Part shown: in pieces, positions 10,985 through 21,129 of the stretch | Numbering within the stretch: position 1 is the first letter of the stretch | Layout: each line of letters opens with the position of its first letter | From: Pomphorhynchus laevis | Taxonomy: Eukaryota > Acanthocephala > Palaeacanthocephala > Echinorhynchida > Pomphorhynchidae | Length of the DNA stretch: 64,000 bases | NCBI GenBank assembly: GCA_012934845.2 | Contig: WNNJ02002323.1 | Coordinates: forward strand, 1 to 64,000 | Reading direction: 5' to 3' | Notes under the pieces: model-generated | What the model saw: the letters and a program-made list of their open reading frames with translations, nothing else | The model's database searches: none | Told to the model about the DNA's origin: nothing | Translations under genes and position numbers: made by a program

Positions 10985-11336
10985 TGGTGGAATAATATAT
11001 CAACTCTGTATGCCAAAAAATAGCGAAACGTTTGCAAGTTCAGGATGACGAAATTTCGCCAGCACCAGAAGATAAAAAATACAGAATTGTACGTTTTAAA
11101 GATGGAATGTGCCCTTACCTCAAAGTATGCAGGTAAAAGGATTATGCTAAGCAATTAAGTTGCTAATGGACAAAGTGAATGCTTTTGATTTTTATAGGAA
11201 ATGCATTTTCCGAATGACATTGGAATTAAAAAATAGAATAGAACCTAAATTTAGGAAATACGTAGTAAAGAAATTGAGTTTTACTTATTCACCTAACAGT
11301 GATTGGCATAATCAATTTGTTTTCAAAACCTTTTAA
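10985..11336 (+). CDS. unrecognised host-like gene, two 3' exons with a probable 1-nt frameshift
   Basis: An acceptor (actttacag) precedes 10985, a donor AG|GTAAAA follows 11132, a 65-nt intron spans 11133-11197 (acceptor tttttatag), and the second exon runs to a stop at 11334-11336. Across the junction the frame stays open: ...RLQVQDDEISPAPEDKKYR..., CPYLKVC, then RKCIFRMTLELKNRI to VFKTF-stop. The intron size matches the other host introns here. In exon 1 the frame before the A6 run at 11015-11020 (WWNNISTLYAKK) and the frame after it (IAKRLQVQ) differ by one base, so either an A was lost in the sequence/assembly or the gene is decayed. I do not recognise the family. Confidence 0.5.
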
Positions 11337-11594
11337 AAGCTTGCAAGATATTTCAAATTCAATTAAGCATCAATCGTGTTTGATACAAGTAGTGAATCAA
11401 ATTTCTATTGGGGTGGTAAACTGACACGATGTGCCAATTTTGGAAGCGACTAGTAGTTTAGAGACCTTTAATTTGATGATGCACATAGATCTAGTGCGTA
11501 TAAATCTGAATTGCCATTGAGCGTCTAGCGAAAAAAAACCATGATCATATTAATTGGATAAAAATAATTTATTGGATACCCAATAAATTGTGTA

Positions 11595-11945
11595 AGGTTG
11601 AATCATCGTGCATGTCATTGAGGACATAGTTTGCATCTTAAAACTCGATATCATGGAAGGTGCCCTCGAATATATCGTCTTTCGCATCGAGCTGTTAGCG
11701 TGTGGAACATGTTACCGGACTTTTTAATATATATCCATGACATTGATATATTCAAACGAAAATTATTAGAATGTATATGACATCCTGATCAGCAAACTAT
11801 TCGAATGACATACCCGTCAGATCAACGATAATTTCAACAGTTTAACCTCGTTTTTTTCTTCTTTTGATTTTTTTGTTTGTCTATCTTTCTATGTGAGCAG
11901 ACAAAACAGCCTAAGGGCTTTGTCTTATGTATTAATAATAACCGC
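11595..11945 (+). pseudogene. CR1-like LINE 3' end
   Basis: C-terminal LINE remnant: GHSLHLKTRYHGRCPRIYRL, then AVSVWNMLPDF, then FKRKLLECI and a stop at 11778-11780, the usual R--H-L...R-V--WN-LP...FK--L ending. The 3' tail at 11893-11942 reads gtgagcagacaaaac followed by an AGCC-taag-GGCT hairpin and TAATAATAA. RT core absent. Confidence 0.65.
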
Positions 11946-12720
11946 TGATCAATTATCTAAACCGAGAATTTTAATAGCTGAAATGATTACGTACACAGTA
12001 CGGAATTAATTGATACGTTCTTATTCATATATTCAATATTTTATAAGATGAACGATTACCGTTGCATCTCCTCTCTATTAAATGCACTAACAAGAGTTTT
12101 GTTTGGAAATCAAAATTTAAAATATGACGTTTATGATTATTATTTTTATAAATATAACAATAAATATTTTTGATTTCTATTGTTAGGCGCATTTTCCGCC
12201 TTTGGCGAATTTTTCTAAGATATTTTAGAAATTGCAATGAATAAAATAATTGCGTGAATAAATTGCGTGAATAACAAACGGCTCTAATGTTGGCTATTAA
12301 GTAATAATTTGTTAAAAACGATTTAATTGACGAAAAACTGCCCAAACATAGCAAAAGTGACAATAAAGGAGAAATATATGAGACAACATGAGCTATCCTG
12401 ACGTGATATATTCAACTGAAACGTATGAATCGGCAAATCACTTCACTGTGACGGAACTCTTTTTTCAAGGCTACGCCTTGCTAAGTGTTTTACCATTTGT
12501 TCTGCATCATTTCCTAAACTACCTTGTATGGACAAAATAACCGGTATGAAAGCTGATTTTTCGATCTTGGATATCCGTTCGGTGTAGCGTTGTATGTAAT
12601 AATATTTTTTAAATATCACTTCAGTTTACATTAGATATATATAATGATTTGTTACAGTTATGACGAATGATATATGCCTTCCTGGTTAATCCTTCGGAAT
12701 CCGTGATTTTAAATTATGGT
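11946..12720. other. no supported gene
   Basis: A 112-codon minus-strand frame (12363-12025) has low-complexity composition and no motif or splice context. 12419-12720 may be the decayed 5' part of the LINE end that follows, but I cannot read it. Confidence 0.4.
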
Positions 12721-12729
12721 CCGAACCAT

Positions 12730-13040
12730 ATAGGTCAATCGTCATCAGTTGTCGTTAGGTCACACTAGAACTGCCCTAGACACTTTCGATTATCCCATAG
12801 AGCGATCAACCTATGGAACCATTTACCGAATTCAATTGTGACTGTAATACATTATAAAACATTTCCGAGCGCGCTGAGCATGTGGATAAAAATAGAAGAA
12901 ATATCGAAGGAACGATACAATTATACTTTAAAACCACCATTATTGAACTATTATTTTGTTCTTTTTATCGTGAACAGACAAAATGACTCCCTTTTCAGGT
13001 GTCAAAATCTTGCAGTAAATAATAATTATTTTTTAAATAG
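12730..13040 (+). pseudogene. CR1-like LINE 3' end
   Basis: Reads GHTRTALDTFDYPIERS, then INLWNHLPNSIVTVIHYKTF, an R-V--WN-LP-type C-terminus. A tail at 12971-13040 begins gtgaacagacaaaatgac, matching the tails at 11893 and 20432. Broken by at least one frame change; no catalytic motif. Confidence 0.5.
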
Positions 13041-13209
13041 AAAATATTTATTACACCAAAAAAATGATGGCGAAATACAATCAATTAAAAAAACTTCGAA
13101 TTTAAAAAATGAGATTTAATGAAAATTAGTATGTGCGTTCCCGCTCAAACTTCTCGGGACTGGGAGGACAGCGAATGAAGTACGTGCCACTTTAAACGAA
13201 GTGGCCCGT

Positions 13210-15545
13210 GCTTTATTTTTTTAAATCATCATTTGAAATGATATCATCATTTCAAACTAAATTCTATCCAACTACAATTACAAACTCATCTCCACTGCCC
13301 AACACATATCATTGGCGGGGCACTCGACATTATAGCTGTACCCGATCGTTTTGCTGCCTACATCTCACTGTCCATCTCCAATTCTGGTCTATCCGATCAC
13401 TTTCTCGTCACCCTTGATCTCACTTCCAACCACTCCCCGCTTCACACACCTACCATCCTACGTAGCCCTTGGAGAAATCTTGACCTCCCTATTCTCCGCT
13501 CCGCCTTACTTAAATCGTATATATATTCTCCCACAATAACATCATCGTCTCCTCACGATATTGCCTTTCTTTTTGACTCTGAACTTATATCTACTCTCGA
13601 TCTTCTCTTGCCATTCAAGCCACACCCTCACCGTCACTTGCACCGTACCCCATGGTTTGACATTCAATGCCTACTCTCAAAGCGTCGACTCCGTCATGCT
13701 TTTCGAGTCTATCACCGCTCTCTCAGACGTGATATCAGCTCCCTCACTCCGTCTATCCATAATTCCTATCTTGATCTTCGCCAGTCTCATCTCCACCTGC
13801 TACGTACCAAATGCAACTCCTTCTGGCAGAATAAAATCAAAACTTCATTAGACTCTGTGTCTATATAACATAGTTTAAACTTAATCCTTTCTCGCTCCTC
13901 TTCGCCTCGCAACATCAATTCCCATGATTATTCGTCATTTATTCAAACCAAAGTATAAACGTTGCTCTCTCACAACCCGTCTCCATTCCATCCCACTACT
14001 CCCCGCCTCTCCTCATCCTCCGAAACCTTTTCATCTTCTCCTTGTATCATCTGCCGAAGTCTCATTTGTACTCATATATTGCACAACAAAACCTCACCTG
14101 CCGATCCCCTGCCTACCCCCGTGCTTAAATCCATATGCTCATCGATATCCCCTTTCCTAACCAACTTGTTCAACTCGTCCATCTGCAGTCGTATCTTTCC
14201 TTCACACTGGAAATCCGTCATCTTTAGTCCCCTCCTTAGGAAACAATCGCTCGAACCCTCACTTCCTTCTAGCTATCGCCCCATTTCAATCCTTCCTACT
14301 CTTTGCAAGCTCTTAGAGTGCCTTATCTTAATACAGATCAACTATTATATCTCTTCATTCAATCTGTGCCCTCGTTTCAATACGCTTTCCGCTCTAATCA
14401 CTCCACAGAAATCGCCTGCATGAAAGTTTACTGCGACCTACTCATTTCTCGTGACAACGCTCTATATAGTGTTCTCATCTTCCTCGACATCACCTCCGCC
14501 TTCAATATCGTCGACCACTCCATCCTCCTTTCTCACCTTCGTTATGATTACGGCTTTTCCTTCTCCTCCGTAGCATGGTTTGCCTCATATCTATCCGACC
14601 GCGTTTTTCGAGTATATTCAAATTCATCATCATCTTATCCTATCCCTATTTTCTGCGGGGTCCCACAAGGTTCAGTCCTAGAACCCCTGCTTTTTTCTCT
14701 TCTACTTGGCGATATCTTTCCGTTTATCAAACCTTAGTCCTTTAACGTCATGCAGTACGCCGATAACATTCTCATCTATACTCATGCACTCGCCCATCGA
14801 ATACATGATATCGAAATTTCTGCCTCCAAATGTCTTCTATCTACAAACGTCTCTGTCATCTTCATCTCGTTCAAAACCAAGACAAGTCCAAAATAATATG
14901 GATCATCCTCCGTCAACCCAACATATATCCTCCCTTGTATCTTTTGCCTCGTTAATCATTACCATAATCCACAATCTTACTTTCTTAGGATTCCATTTCG
15001 CGGATCACCCTTTCCTTAAACCCTTCGTCCGCGACAAAGTCCGCTTGTCTAACTTAATTCTCTGTTTTCCCTCAAATCGATTACTGCCTCAGCATTTTCG
15101 CCAATTCGCCAAAATCAATCATCTTACTCCTACAACGAATAATCAACTCCGCTGTTCGAGTGATCCTACGTCTCCGTCGCTTTAACCACACATCCACATA
15201 TCTTGCCCAACTCTCCTGGCTCATCATCCACATCCGCATACAATTCCGCCTTCTTATCGTAACTTTTCGTTTCATCGCTGTCGGCTCCCCATCGTTCATC
15301 AACCTCCCTTTCTTAGACGACACTCGTCCCACCTATCTATCACTGCATTCTCGTAATTCCCTCTTACTCTACGTTACCAATTACTCTAACAACTACGGTC
15401 TCTGATCCTTCCTCGTCGCCGCTCAACTCGCCTGGAATCGGCTCTCACTCGACGTACGCCGCGCTCCCTCCTTTATTACATTCAAATGCCGCGTTGTGGT
15501 CATGTAAGCAGGCGCCGGCACGCATTTGCTACGTAAAAATAAATC
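13210..15545 (+). pseudogene. L2-like LINE with endonuclease end and RT, most complete L2-like copy
   Basis: Domains in order, in shifting frames. An EEP endonuclease C-terminus with SGLSDHFLVTLDL (13384-13420) carries the conserved SDH. A linker with PWFDIQCL follows. RT then gives YRPISILPTLCKLLE (14275), AFRSNHSTEIAC, FLDITSAFNIVDHS (14480; second conserved residue of the motif is N-flanked), [11 protein letters not shown] (14655) and YADN at 14756-14767, where YADD is expected. The C-terminal RRFNHTSTYLAQLSWL and SFLVAAQLAWN-type end is at 15175-15440. The tail at 15496-15545 holds gtggtcatg, then gccggcacgcatttgc, then AAAAATAAATC. Inactive by frameshifts and the YADN change. Strongly C-rich compared with surroundings. 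Confidence 0.8.
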
Positions 15546-16930
15546 TTTTTTTAAAGACTGTCAACAAATAATCGATCAAAACTTTTTTCTTAACTAATGC
15601 ACGGCTGGCTTGCGATTTTTTGAAAGTTGAGCACAATCCACTCGACGGAGCTAGGTGATAAAGGTAGCATTTTAAATTTGGAGGGTAACACGTGGAAAAA
15701 TAATTAGGGATCCTTGTAAAATTTGAGGGAAAGCCTTCTAGTATTAAGCTCATTTAAGCTTAATACATTATCATTAAATATTTAAGCTAATTAGTGATAT
15801 ATGGGGCAGTTAAAAACATAAAGCAAGGACTTGCATGTTTGCTTGCAATAAATACATCGACATGTTGTTGTGCGATTATGAACTGTAATCTAAATTGAGC
15901 AAAATTTATCATAATAATCATAAAGTGATACTCTCCAAGTGGTAGGGCGTTCGGCAATCATGGATTGCGCCCCTTAATCTGAATAAATGCAGAAGTACGG
16001 TATATTTCTAGATCGAGAAAGTATTTATTGGTTTCTAAATTTTCGAAATGAAAGCACAGTTTAGTTATTCGAGGTAGATGCAGGAAACTACAAAGAAATA
16101 CAGTGCAAGGTTAGTTTTGGAATAGCTAATACAGCATTACAGAAAGACTTGGAAGATACACCTATTACCCGTTTAAGAAATCTTCATTGGCACATCTATT
16201 TGGCCAACCACTTATCTATCTAGTTCCAACCATAATGTGGTAATCCATATTGAATTATTGGAAAAAGTATTGTGCGAAAGTAGCGAATTGCGCCATTGAA
16301 TAAGAGTGAACGGACGTTGGAAGTATGAAAGGTTGATTTTGCGACTTAGTAATAAATATTTTTAATTTATATATCTTTATTTTATTTTTAATTGAATGAA
16401 TTTTGGATGAATGAAATTTTTCGTGATGCCAGGAAAACAAAAGTCAAGCGTAAAGACTTCTAACTTGTAATAACTCACTACCCAGAAGGCAATGTTTAAT
16501 TACGTATTTTTCAAATTTGAAGCATTGCAAATGTACAACACATCTACAAAATTATATGAAGCCATGTAATATTGAATATCCAGCAAATGCGCTAAGTAGA
16601 ATTTATGAAGCGAAATATAGGTATTTAGAATAAATTAGATACTGAATACTAATAAATTATCAAACTTATCGGTCAAGATTAGATGATTTGGTCAAATGCT
16701 TCGGATTAGATGCTACCGTCAAAATATGTTTTTTTTGCATAAAGTTGATGTAGCACTGAGTAAAGCATTATGCTAGCTATCCTTTTAATGTTGCAATGAA
16801 CGAGAGCAAATGTTACAGAGGAAACACAATCTCGCTAACGATTAATTCCGTATCTCATATCGTGATTATGGAAAATTCCGCCAACTGATGGCCTAAAGAT
16901 TTATGACGCAAATCCAGGTTATATTGAACA
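15546..16930. other. no supported gene
   Basis: Moderately AT-rich sequence. Short frames on both strands have no motif, no splice pattern and no repeat partner I could find in the window. Confidence 0.4.
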
Positions 16931-17152
16931 CTGGTTATGTTTATTATCATTGCTTAACATTTGGTAATTATATACAGAATCTATAAAAATCTTAAAATAA
17001 AAATCTTAAAAAAATCATTTATGTTTAAAATCATTGCTTAATATTGGTTATGTTTAACATTGGTTATGTCAAAATCATTGGTTATGTTTATTATCATTGC
17101 TTAACATTTGTATATACAGAACTATAAAAATCTTAAAATAAAAATCTTATAA
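16931..17152. repeat. imperfect tandem repeat, ~150-bp unit
   Basis: The block ggttatgtttattatc, attgcttaacattt, tatacagaa, aaatcttaaaataaaaatc occurs at about 16931-17008 and again at 17082-17149. Between them shorter ggttatgtt and tcattgctta words recur. It ends exactly where the LINE reading frame at 17153 begins. Confidence 0.75.
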
Positions 17153-18120
17153 AAATCTTAAAAATATGGCAGCCCATTCATTCATGTGAGGATGTTGATA
17201 ATTTGCAAACTGACATAGATAATGTGGAGTTATGGGCGGCGTCTAACAAGCTTGTGATAAATGTTTCGAAATGCAAATACATGCGTATTATTAGTAATGC
17301 TCGCAAGCAACTAACATCAGCTTGTTACAAATATAAGGGCTGTATTGTGGAAAGTGTCGATAGTTACAAAGATTTAGGAGTATGGATTACCTCTAATTTA
17401 TCAACTAAAAAGCACACTGATCAAGCTTGTGCCAACTCCAATAAAATGATAGGTATGATTCGACGCGCGTTTGTTCGCGTTAATCCGACTACTCTTCGGC
17501 CTCTGATTTTAGCACATGTATTGAGTAGACTTTTATATGCAGCTCCGGTTGTATACCCACGTACTGTGTATGAACATAAAAAATCAGAGAGGGTACTTCG
17601 CAGGGCGACAAAGCTAGCACCAACGTTGGCGTCGCTGCCTTATGAAGACAGACTGAGATCACTAGGACTTGAGACCGTCACATGGACCCGTCGGTACATG
17701 GATATGTGCCTTGTTTGGCATTTATTCCAACGTCCTCATCACCCTATTCGGAGTAGGGTTCAATTACGTGGTTCAAATGTTCTTCGCGATAATTCTTTAA
17801 CTATTCGAAGAAACAGGGTGCAGAAATTTGGCGCGATGCAATTTGATAGAAGAATTGTTGAGCTTTGGAACAACCCTGATGCAGGCACCGTTGGATGCAG
17901 TTCACTTAATACTTTCAAAGAAAACTACGAATGGATCAAGCAATGTTTCGTGTTGCATTTCCTTATTTTAATAACTAATTAACTTATTTACGAACTTATT
18001 GTGAGCCAGCTATTTGAGCTAATGCTCTTATGTTGTTGATGTATAATAATATAAGGTGCATTTTTGATAATAAATACTGGTATTAATCAATCGCATGGGC
18101 AAATATTTGCCAGGTACAAA
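17153..18120 (+). pseudogene. CR1-like LINE, 5'-truncated just after the RT active site
   Basis: Begins in LKIWQPIHSCEDVDNLQTDI, the segment that follows YADD in the related copy at 58636 ([20 protein letters not shown]). A 259-residue frame (17203-17982) is then uninterrupted through YKDLGVWITSNLS, LRPLILAHVLSRLLYAAPVV and LGLETVTWTRRYMDMCLVWH, ending near LNTFKENYEWIKQCF. The 3' tail at 18001-18050 reads gtgagccag with a GAGC-taat-GCTC hairpin and TAATAAT. Long intact frame suggests a fairly young truncated insertion. Confidence 0.8.
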
Positions 18121-18129
18121 TAAATACCT

Positions 18130-18740
18130 TTTTTAAAATAAAATGAGCAACACGTTGGCGTCGAGTTTGTAAGCTTTTGAAAATAATCGCATTTGTTGTC
18201 TACTAATGAGAGTTCATTAATCAAAAATAATTTTAATTAAGAATCTGGGACAAAACTCTGACGGTTATTAACATTAACGCATATCGACATATGCGTTAAT
18301 CGAACATAGTACGAACTATCGACAATGTGATTATAGAATAAAAGTGTCTAGGCTTAGTAATGGCATCACACAAAATCAGTTAGCACGTAAAATTAAACAT
18401 CATCGATTTACCCAAAAAAAACATTACACACGAGACATTTACAAATGCAAGTCCAAATCGATTTTGTTTAAAGGCGTTAAAATTTCGACAACAAGTTACC
18501 AGCTGACATATTATATAAACAATGGTTTTCTATAATTGACCTCAATTGCTCAAAACTATTGTTTTGAACATTTAAGGTCAACTCTTCAAAGCTTAGACTT
18601 TAAATATTGCTCGCATTTAAATCAATTGACCAAAAATTGATTCACTTATGAGACACAATAAGTGAGTGTGCCTAACAAAAATACACGCCATCAATTTTAG
18701 ATTTAAATTAGAAGAAAGATGGCAAAAACCAACGCAAAAT
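18130..18740 (+). other. possible LINE 3' end and spacer
   Basis: A 63-codon frame at 18344-18535 (HYTRDIYKCKSKSILFKGVK) loosely resembles the C-terminal end of Daphne/Crack-type LINEs, where short conserved words precede the stop. Weak, no tail recognised. The rest is AT-rich without features. Confidence 0.25.
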
Positions 18741-18796
18741 TTATTGAATTGAATATTTCGATGCCTAGCTGGCATCATCTTCAGCAATTGTAATAA
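18741..18796 (-). ncRNA. hammerhead ribozyme motif (best copy)
   Basis: Minus strand, 56 nt. Core CUGAAGA (18778-18784), one U, stem II GAUGCC/GGCAUC perfectly paired with loop AGCUA, GAAA (18756-18759), then UAUU, i.e. a one-pair stem III (U-A) and cleavage triplet AUU. Stem I pairs AAUUG with CAAUU, then a small internal loop, then UUAUU with AAUAA. All invariant core bases (C3 U4 G5 A6 N7 G8 A9; G12 A13 A14) are present. Minimal stem III is the form described for Penelope-like elements and retrozymes. No RT is adjacent. Activity is untested; AUU is a weaker but permitted triplet. Confidence 0.75.
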
Positions 18797-18799
18797 CTC

Positions 18800-19445
18800 T
18801 TAATCAAGACAATTTTAAATTGTCAATTTAAATGTTACCACACCGTCGCAATCATCATTCAAATTCAATTTATTCAATTTTAGATTGTTCGCTAAATTCT
18901 ATAAAAGAACAGTGAACAAGAAATGAACATGAGCATTTACAAGAGGGCTTTTAGCTCAAACTACAAAGATTGTAAACGGGTCAAGAATTGTCAAAAATCG
19001 TGCTTGTAAATTGTCGAAAGACGTGAGGCACCCGATAATAAGCGGATTCACTCATTATTATTAAAAGAGAAACACTAAAGTCAATTTTAAAAATAGACTG
19101 TGAATAAGATTTAAAAAATTAATTTGAAATTAAATCGATATTTTAAATAAAATAAAAATTTACTTCGTGTCAGTCGATATATAAAAATGCTAAATATAGT
19201 AATAAGATTATACTTTGACACTATTATCTATTATATATGTACTCAGGTGTGATAAGATACATGTGTGATATATAATATACAGATGTGATAATATAGTACT
19301 TCTATATATACTCATTTAGATTTTTGATTAAAGCATTTCATTTGATTCTATTTACATCCATTTACTCAAAATTTTGTGAAAATTTATTTAAACTAGCAAT
19401 TAAAACTTTATTATGATTTACCTCGTTTATAAACTGTTGTTTACT
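18800..19445. other. AT-rich spacer
   Basis: No coding frame, tRNA or repeat partner identified. Ends where the structured flank unit at 19450 begins. Confidence 0.4.
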
Positions 19446-19449
19446 GAAA

Positions 19450-19665
19450 CTGGATTTTTATGGATGGATAATAAACAATATACTTTGTATTAGAATAAGA
19501 TACTTGATAATCAAATTTCATCCGAGGAAATACGTTATCAGCTTGTATTTAGTCTCGCTGTTATGTTGTGCCGAGAAATAGGGGTTGAAACCTGATTACA
19601 TAGCAGTTACTCCTGATGATATATAATCCTTATTCTGATATATTATTTCTTATTTATTAGAAATT
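19450..19665 (+). repeat. Penelope-associated structured flank unit, copy a
   Basis: Homologous to 33178-33385 (plus) and 32105-32285 (minus). Shared words in order: tttttatggatggataataa, agaataagatact, gaggaaatac, gctgttatgttg, gaaacctgat, acatagcag, tcctgatga, ttattctgata. It has terminal inverted similarity (ataataaa...agaataag near the left; cttattctga...ttattt near the right). Pairing of CTGTTATG with CATAGCAG is kept by a G-U change relative to copy c. No RT is next to this copy, so it is a solo unit. Confidence 0.7.
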
Positions 19666-19669
19666 TCAT

Positions 19670-20430
19670 AAATTGACTTTTATTTTCTATTTTAACTTGA
19701 TATAAGTTATATTAAATCTTATATAACATATATTTGTTATTTACAATTAAATTATGATTATTTATGATTATTAATGAAAAATATTATTTTATCAGTTTAC
19801 AACATTTTTACGATATCAAAAAGGTGGAATTACGTCTGAGGTTCAATGTGTTTCACCATAACTTTCGATATCAATTCTATAATTTGAGCATAGCTTTAAA
19901 CGGCTAATATATGTTACTTTAGTTATTCAAATTTTAATTTATCTTGCAATTTACAAAAACGAATAATTAAACATCACGTGATGTTGGATATTCACTTGGA
20001 GTTTAATTTTGCATAATTCTACAAAAACTTCTACAGATAGCATAAAAGTTAGCATTTAATAAAGCAGCCCGATGTATTTCGTACAAGCCATACGAAAATT
20101 GTTTGATATAAATATCGTTAAGTTTAATATCAATTGAAAATTAATCCATACCTTTAATTTTAAATCGAGTAATCCAGCATATTTATATGCATTCAGAATA
20201 TTTTACAGAAACAGTACTCTGATTTATCAATCGAATGACACTAAGTTCAATATTAAGCATTGGCGTATCAATATAATCACGTGACATGCCTGTTCAAAAA
20301 ATAAAGGACTGTTTAAAATATAGGCCGATTAAATTTGTATTTTTTATCTTTAGTAGTTATATGGCTTTGCACAGATTCTAATTTCAATATCGTGTATCCG
20401 GATTAAGATTTTGCTGACATAAAATTGGTT
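19670..20430. other. AT-rich spacer
   Basis: No gene, repeat partner or RNA structure that I can support. Confidence 0.4.
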
Positions 20431-20431
20431 T

Positions 20432-20490
20432 TACTGTGAGCAGACAAAACAGCAGCATGGCTATAGTCTTGTATGTTATAATATAATAAT
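20432..20490 (+). repeat. solo CR1-like LINE 3' tail
   Basis: gtgagcagacaaaacagc is identical over its first 18 bases to the tail at 11893, then AGC...GCT and AGAC...GTCT stems, then TAATATAATAATA. No LINE coding sequence is legible upstream, so this is a very short 3' fragment. Confidence 0.6.
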
Positions 20491-20603
20491 ATGCCACTTT
20501 ATTGTAGATATCATTAAAATGATTTATATATTGTTGATTCAGTCATAATTCGATCATTTAAAAGCATTAAACGATGTGACAATTGTAGTCATTATTCTAG
20601 TAA

Positions 20604-20655
20604 ATGAATAATTATTAATTAATAATATTATATTATTAATAATTAATTATTCATG
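20604..20655. repeat. AT-rich near-palindrome
   Basis: atgaataattattaatt... is followed by its near-inverse ...aattattcat, arms of ~25 nt around a single T. Only A and T apart from the end bases, so chance or slippage is possible. Confidence 0.6.
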
Positions 20656-20899
20656 TGTAAATGATAAAATAAAACGATAATAGTAAAAGTTAATTAATTA
20701 TAACGTGAAAAATAATGATCGCGTTGAAATTTGTAGATTGAAATTTTTGTAAGGGCTGAATTCATAGATGGTAAATTCTATGCATAACATTGGGAAACCA
20801 TGTAACAATGGAAATCTCAAGGCCTGATTTAAAGTTCCTGGTTTAAAAGGAAGTTTGGTTCAGTTCGTTAATTAAAGCACTAATGACTTTAAGTGATCA

Positions 20900-21125
20900 T
20901 TATCAACTATTTAGTAATTTTCTGAAGATGATAACAGAAGTTAGTGAAGTATAAAAAAATCCTCTTTTCTTTGATCCAGCTCCAATAATCAATATCATCT
21001 TTAGAAAATTTTGTAATTTTCTGAAGATGCTAAGAGAAGTTAGCGAAATATCAAAATAATTTCCTCTTTTCTTTGATCCAGCTCCAATAATTCTTTATCA
21101 ATAATGGATCCGTATCAACTATTTA
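20900..21125 (+). repeat. direct tandem pair of ~99-bp hammerhead-bearing units
   Basis: Two units in the same orientation, cores at 20922 and 21021 (spacing 99 nt). Each has ttagtaatttt or ttgtaatttt, CTGAAGATG, a short stem, GAAG or GAAA, then cctcttttctttgatcc, agctccaataat. The second ends with ctttatcaataatggatc, a run also found at 45850 and 46470. Tandem arrangement is what Penelope-like long repeats and retrozymes show. Confidence 0.75.
21005..21062 (+). ncRNA. hammerhead ribozyme motif
   Basis: CUGAAGA (21021-21027), U, stem II GCUAA / UUAGC, GAAA (21045-21048), UAUC (one-pair stem III U-A, triplet AUC). Stem I pairs AUUUU with AAAAU and, beyond an internal loop, GAAA with UUUC. All invariant core bases present. 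The upstream sister at 20922-20949 has GAAG instead of GAAA and a mismatched stem and is probably dead. Confidence 0.65.
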
Positions 21126-21129
21126 AAAA

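Noticed and set aside
12025-12363. 112-codon minus frame
   Set aside because: No motif, no homologous partner in the window, low-complexity composition.
15920-15970. tRNA-like word agtggtagggcgttcgg
   Set aside because: Resembles a tRNA D-arm but no anticodon stem, T arm or B box follows; not enough even for a SINE call.
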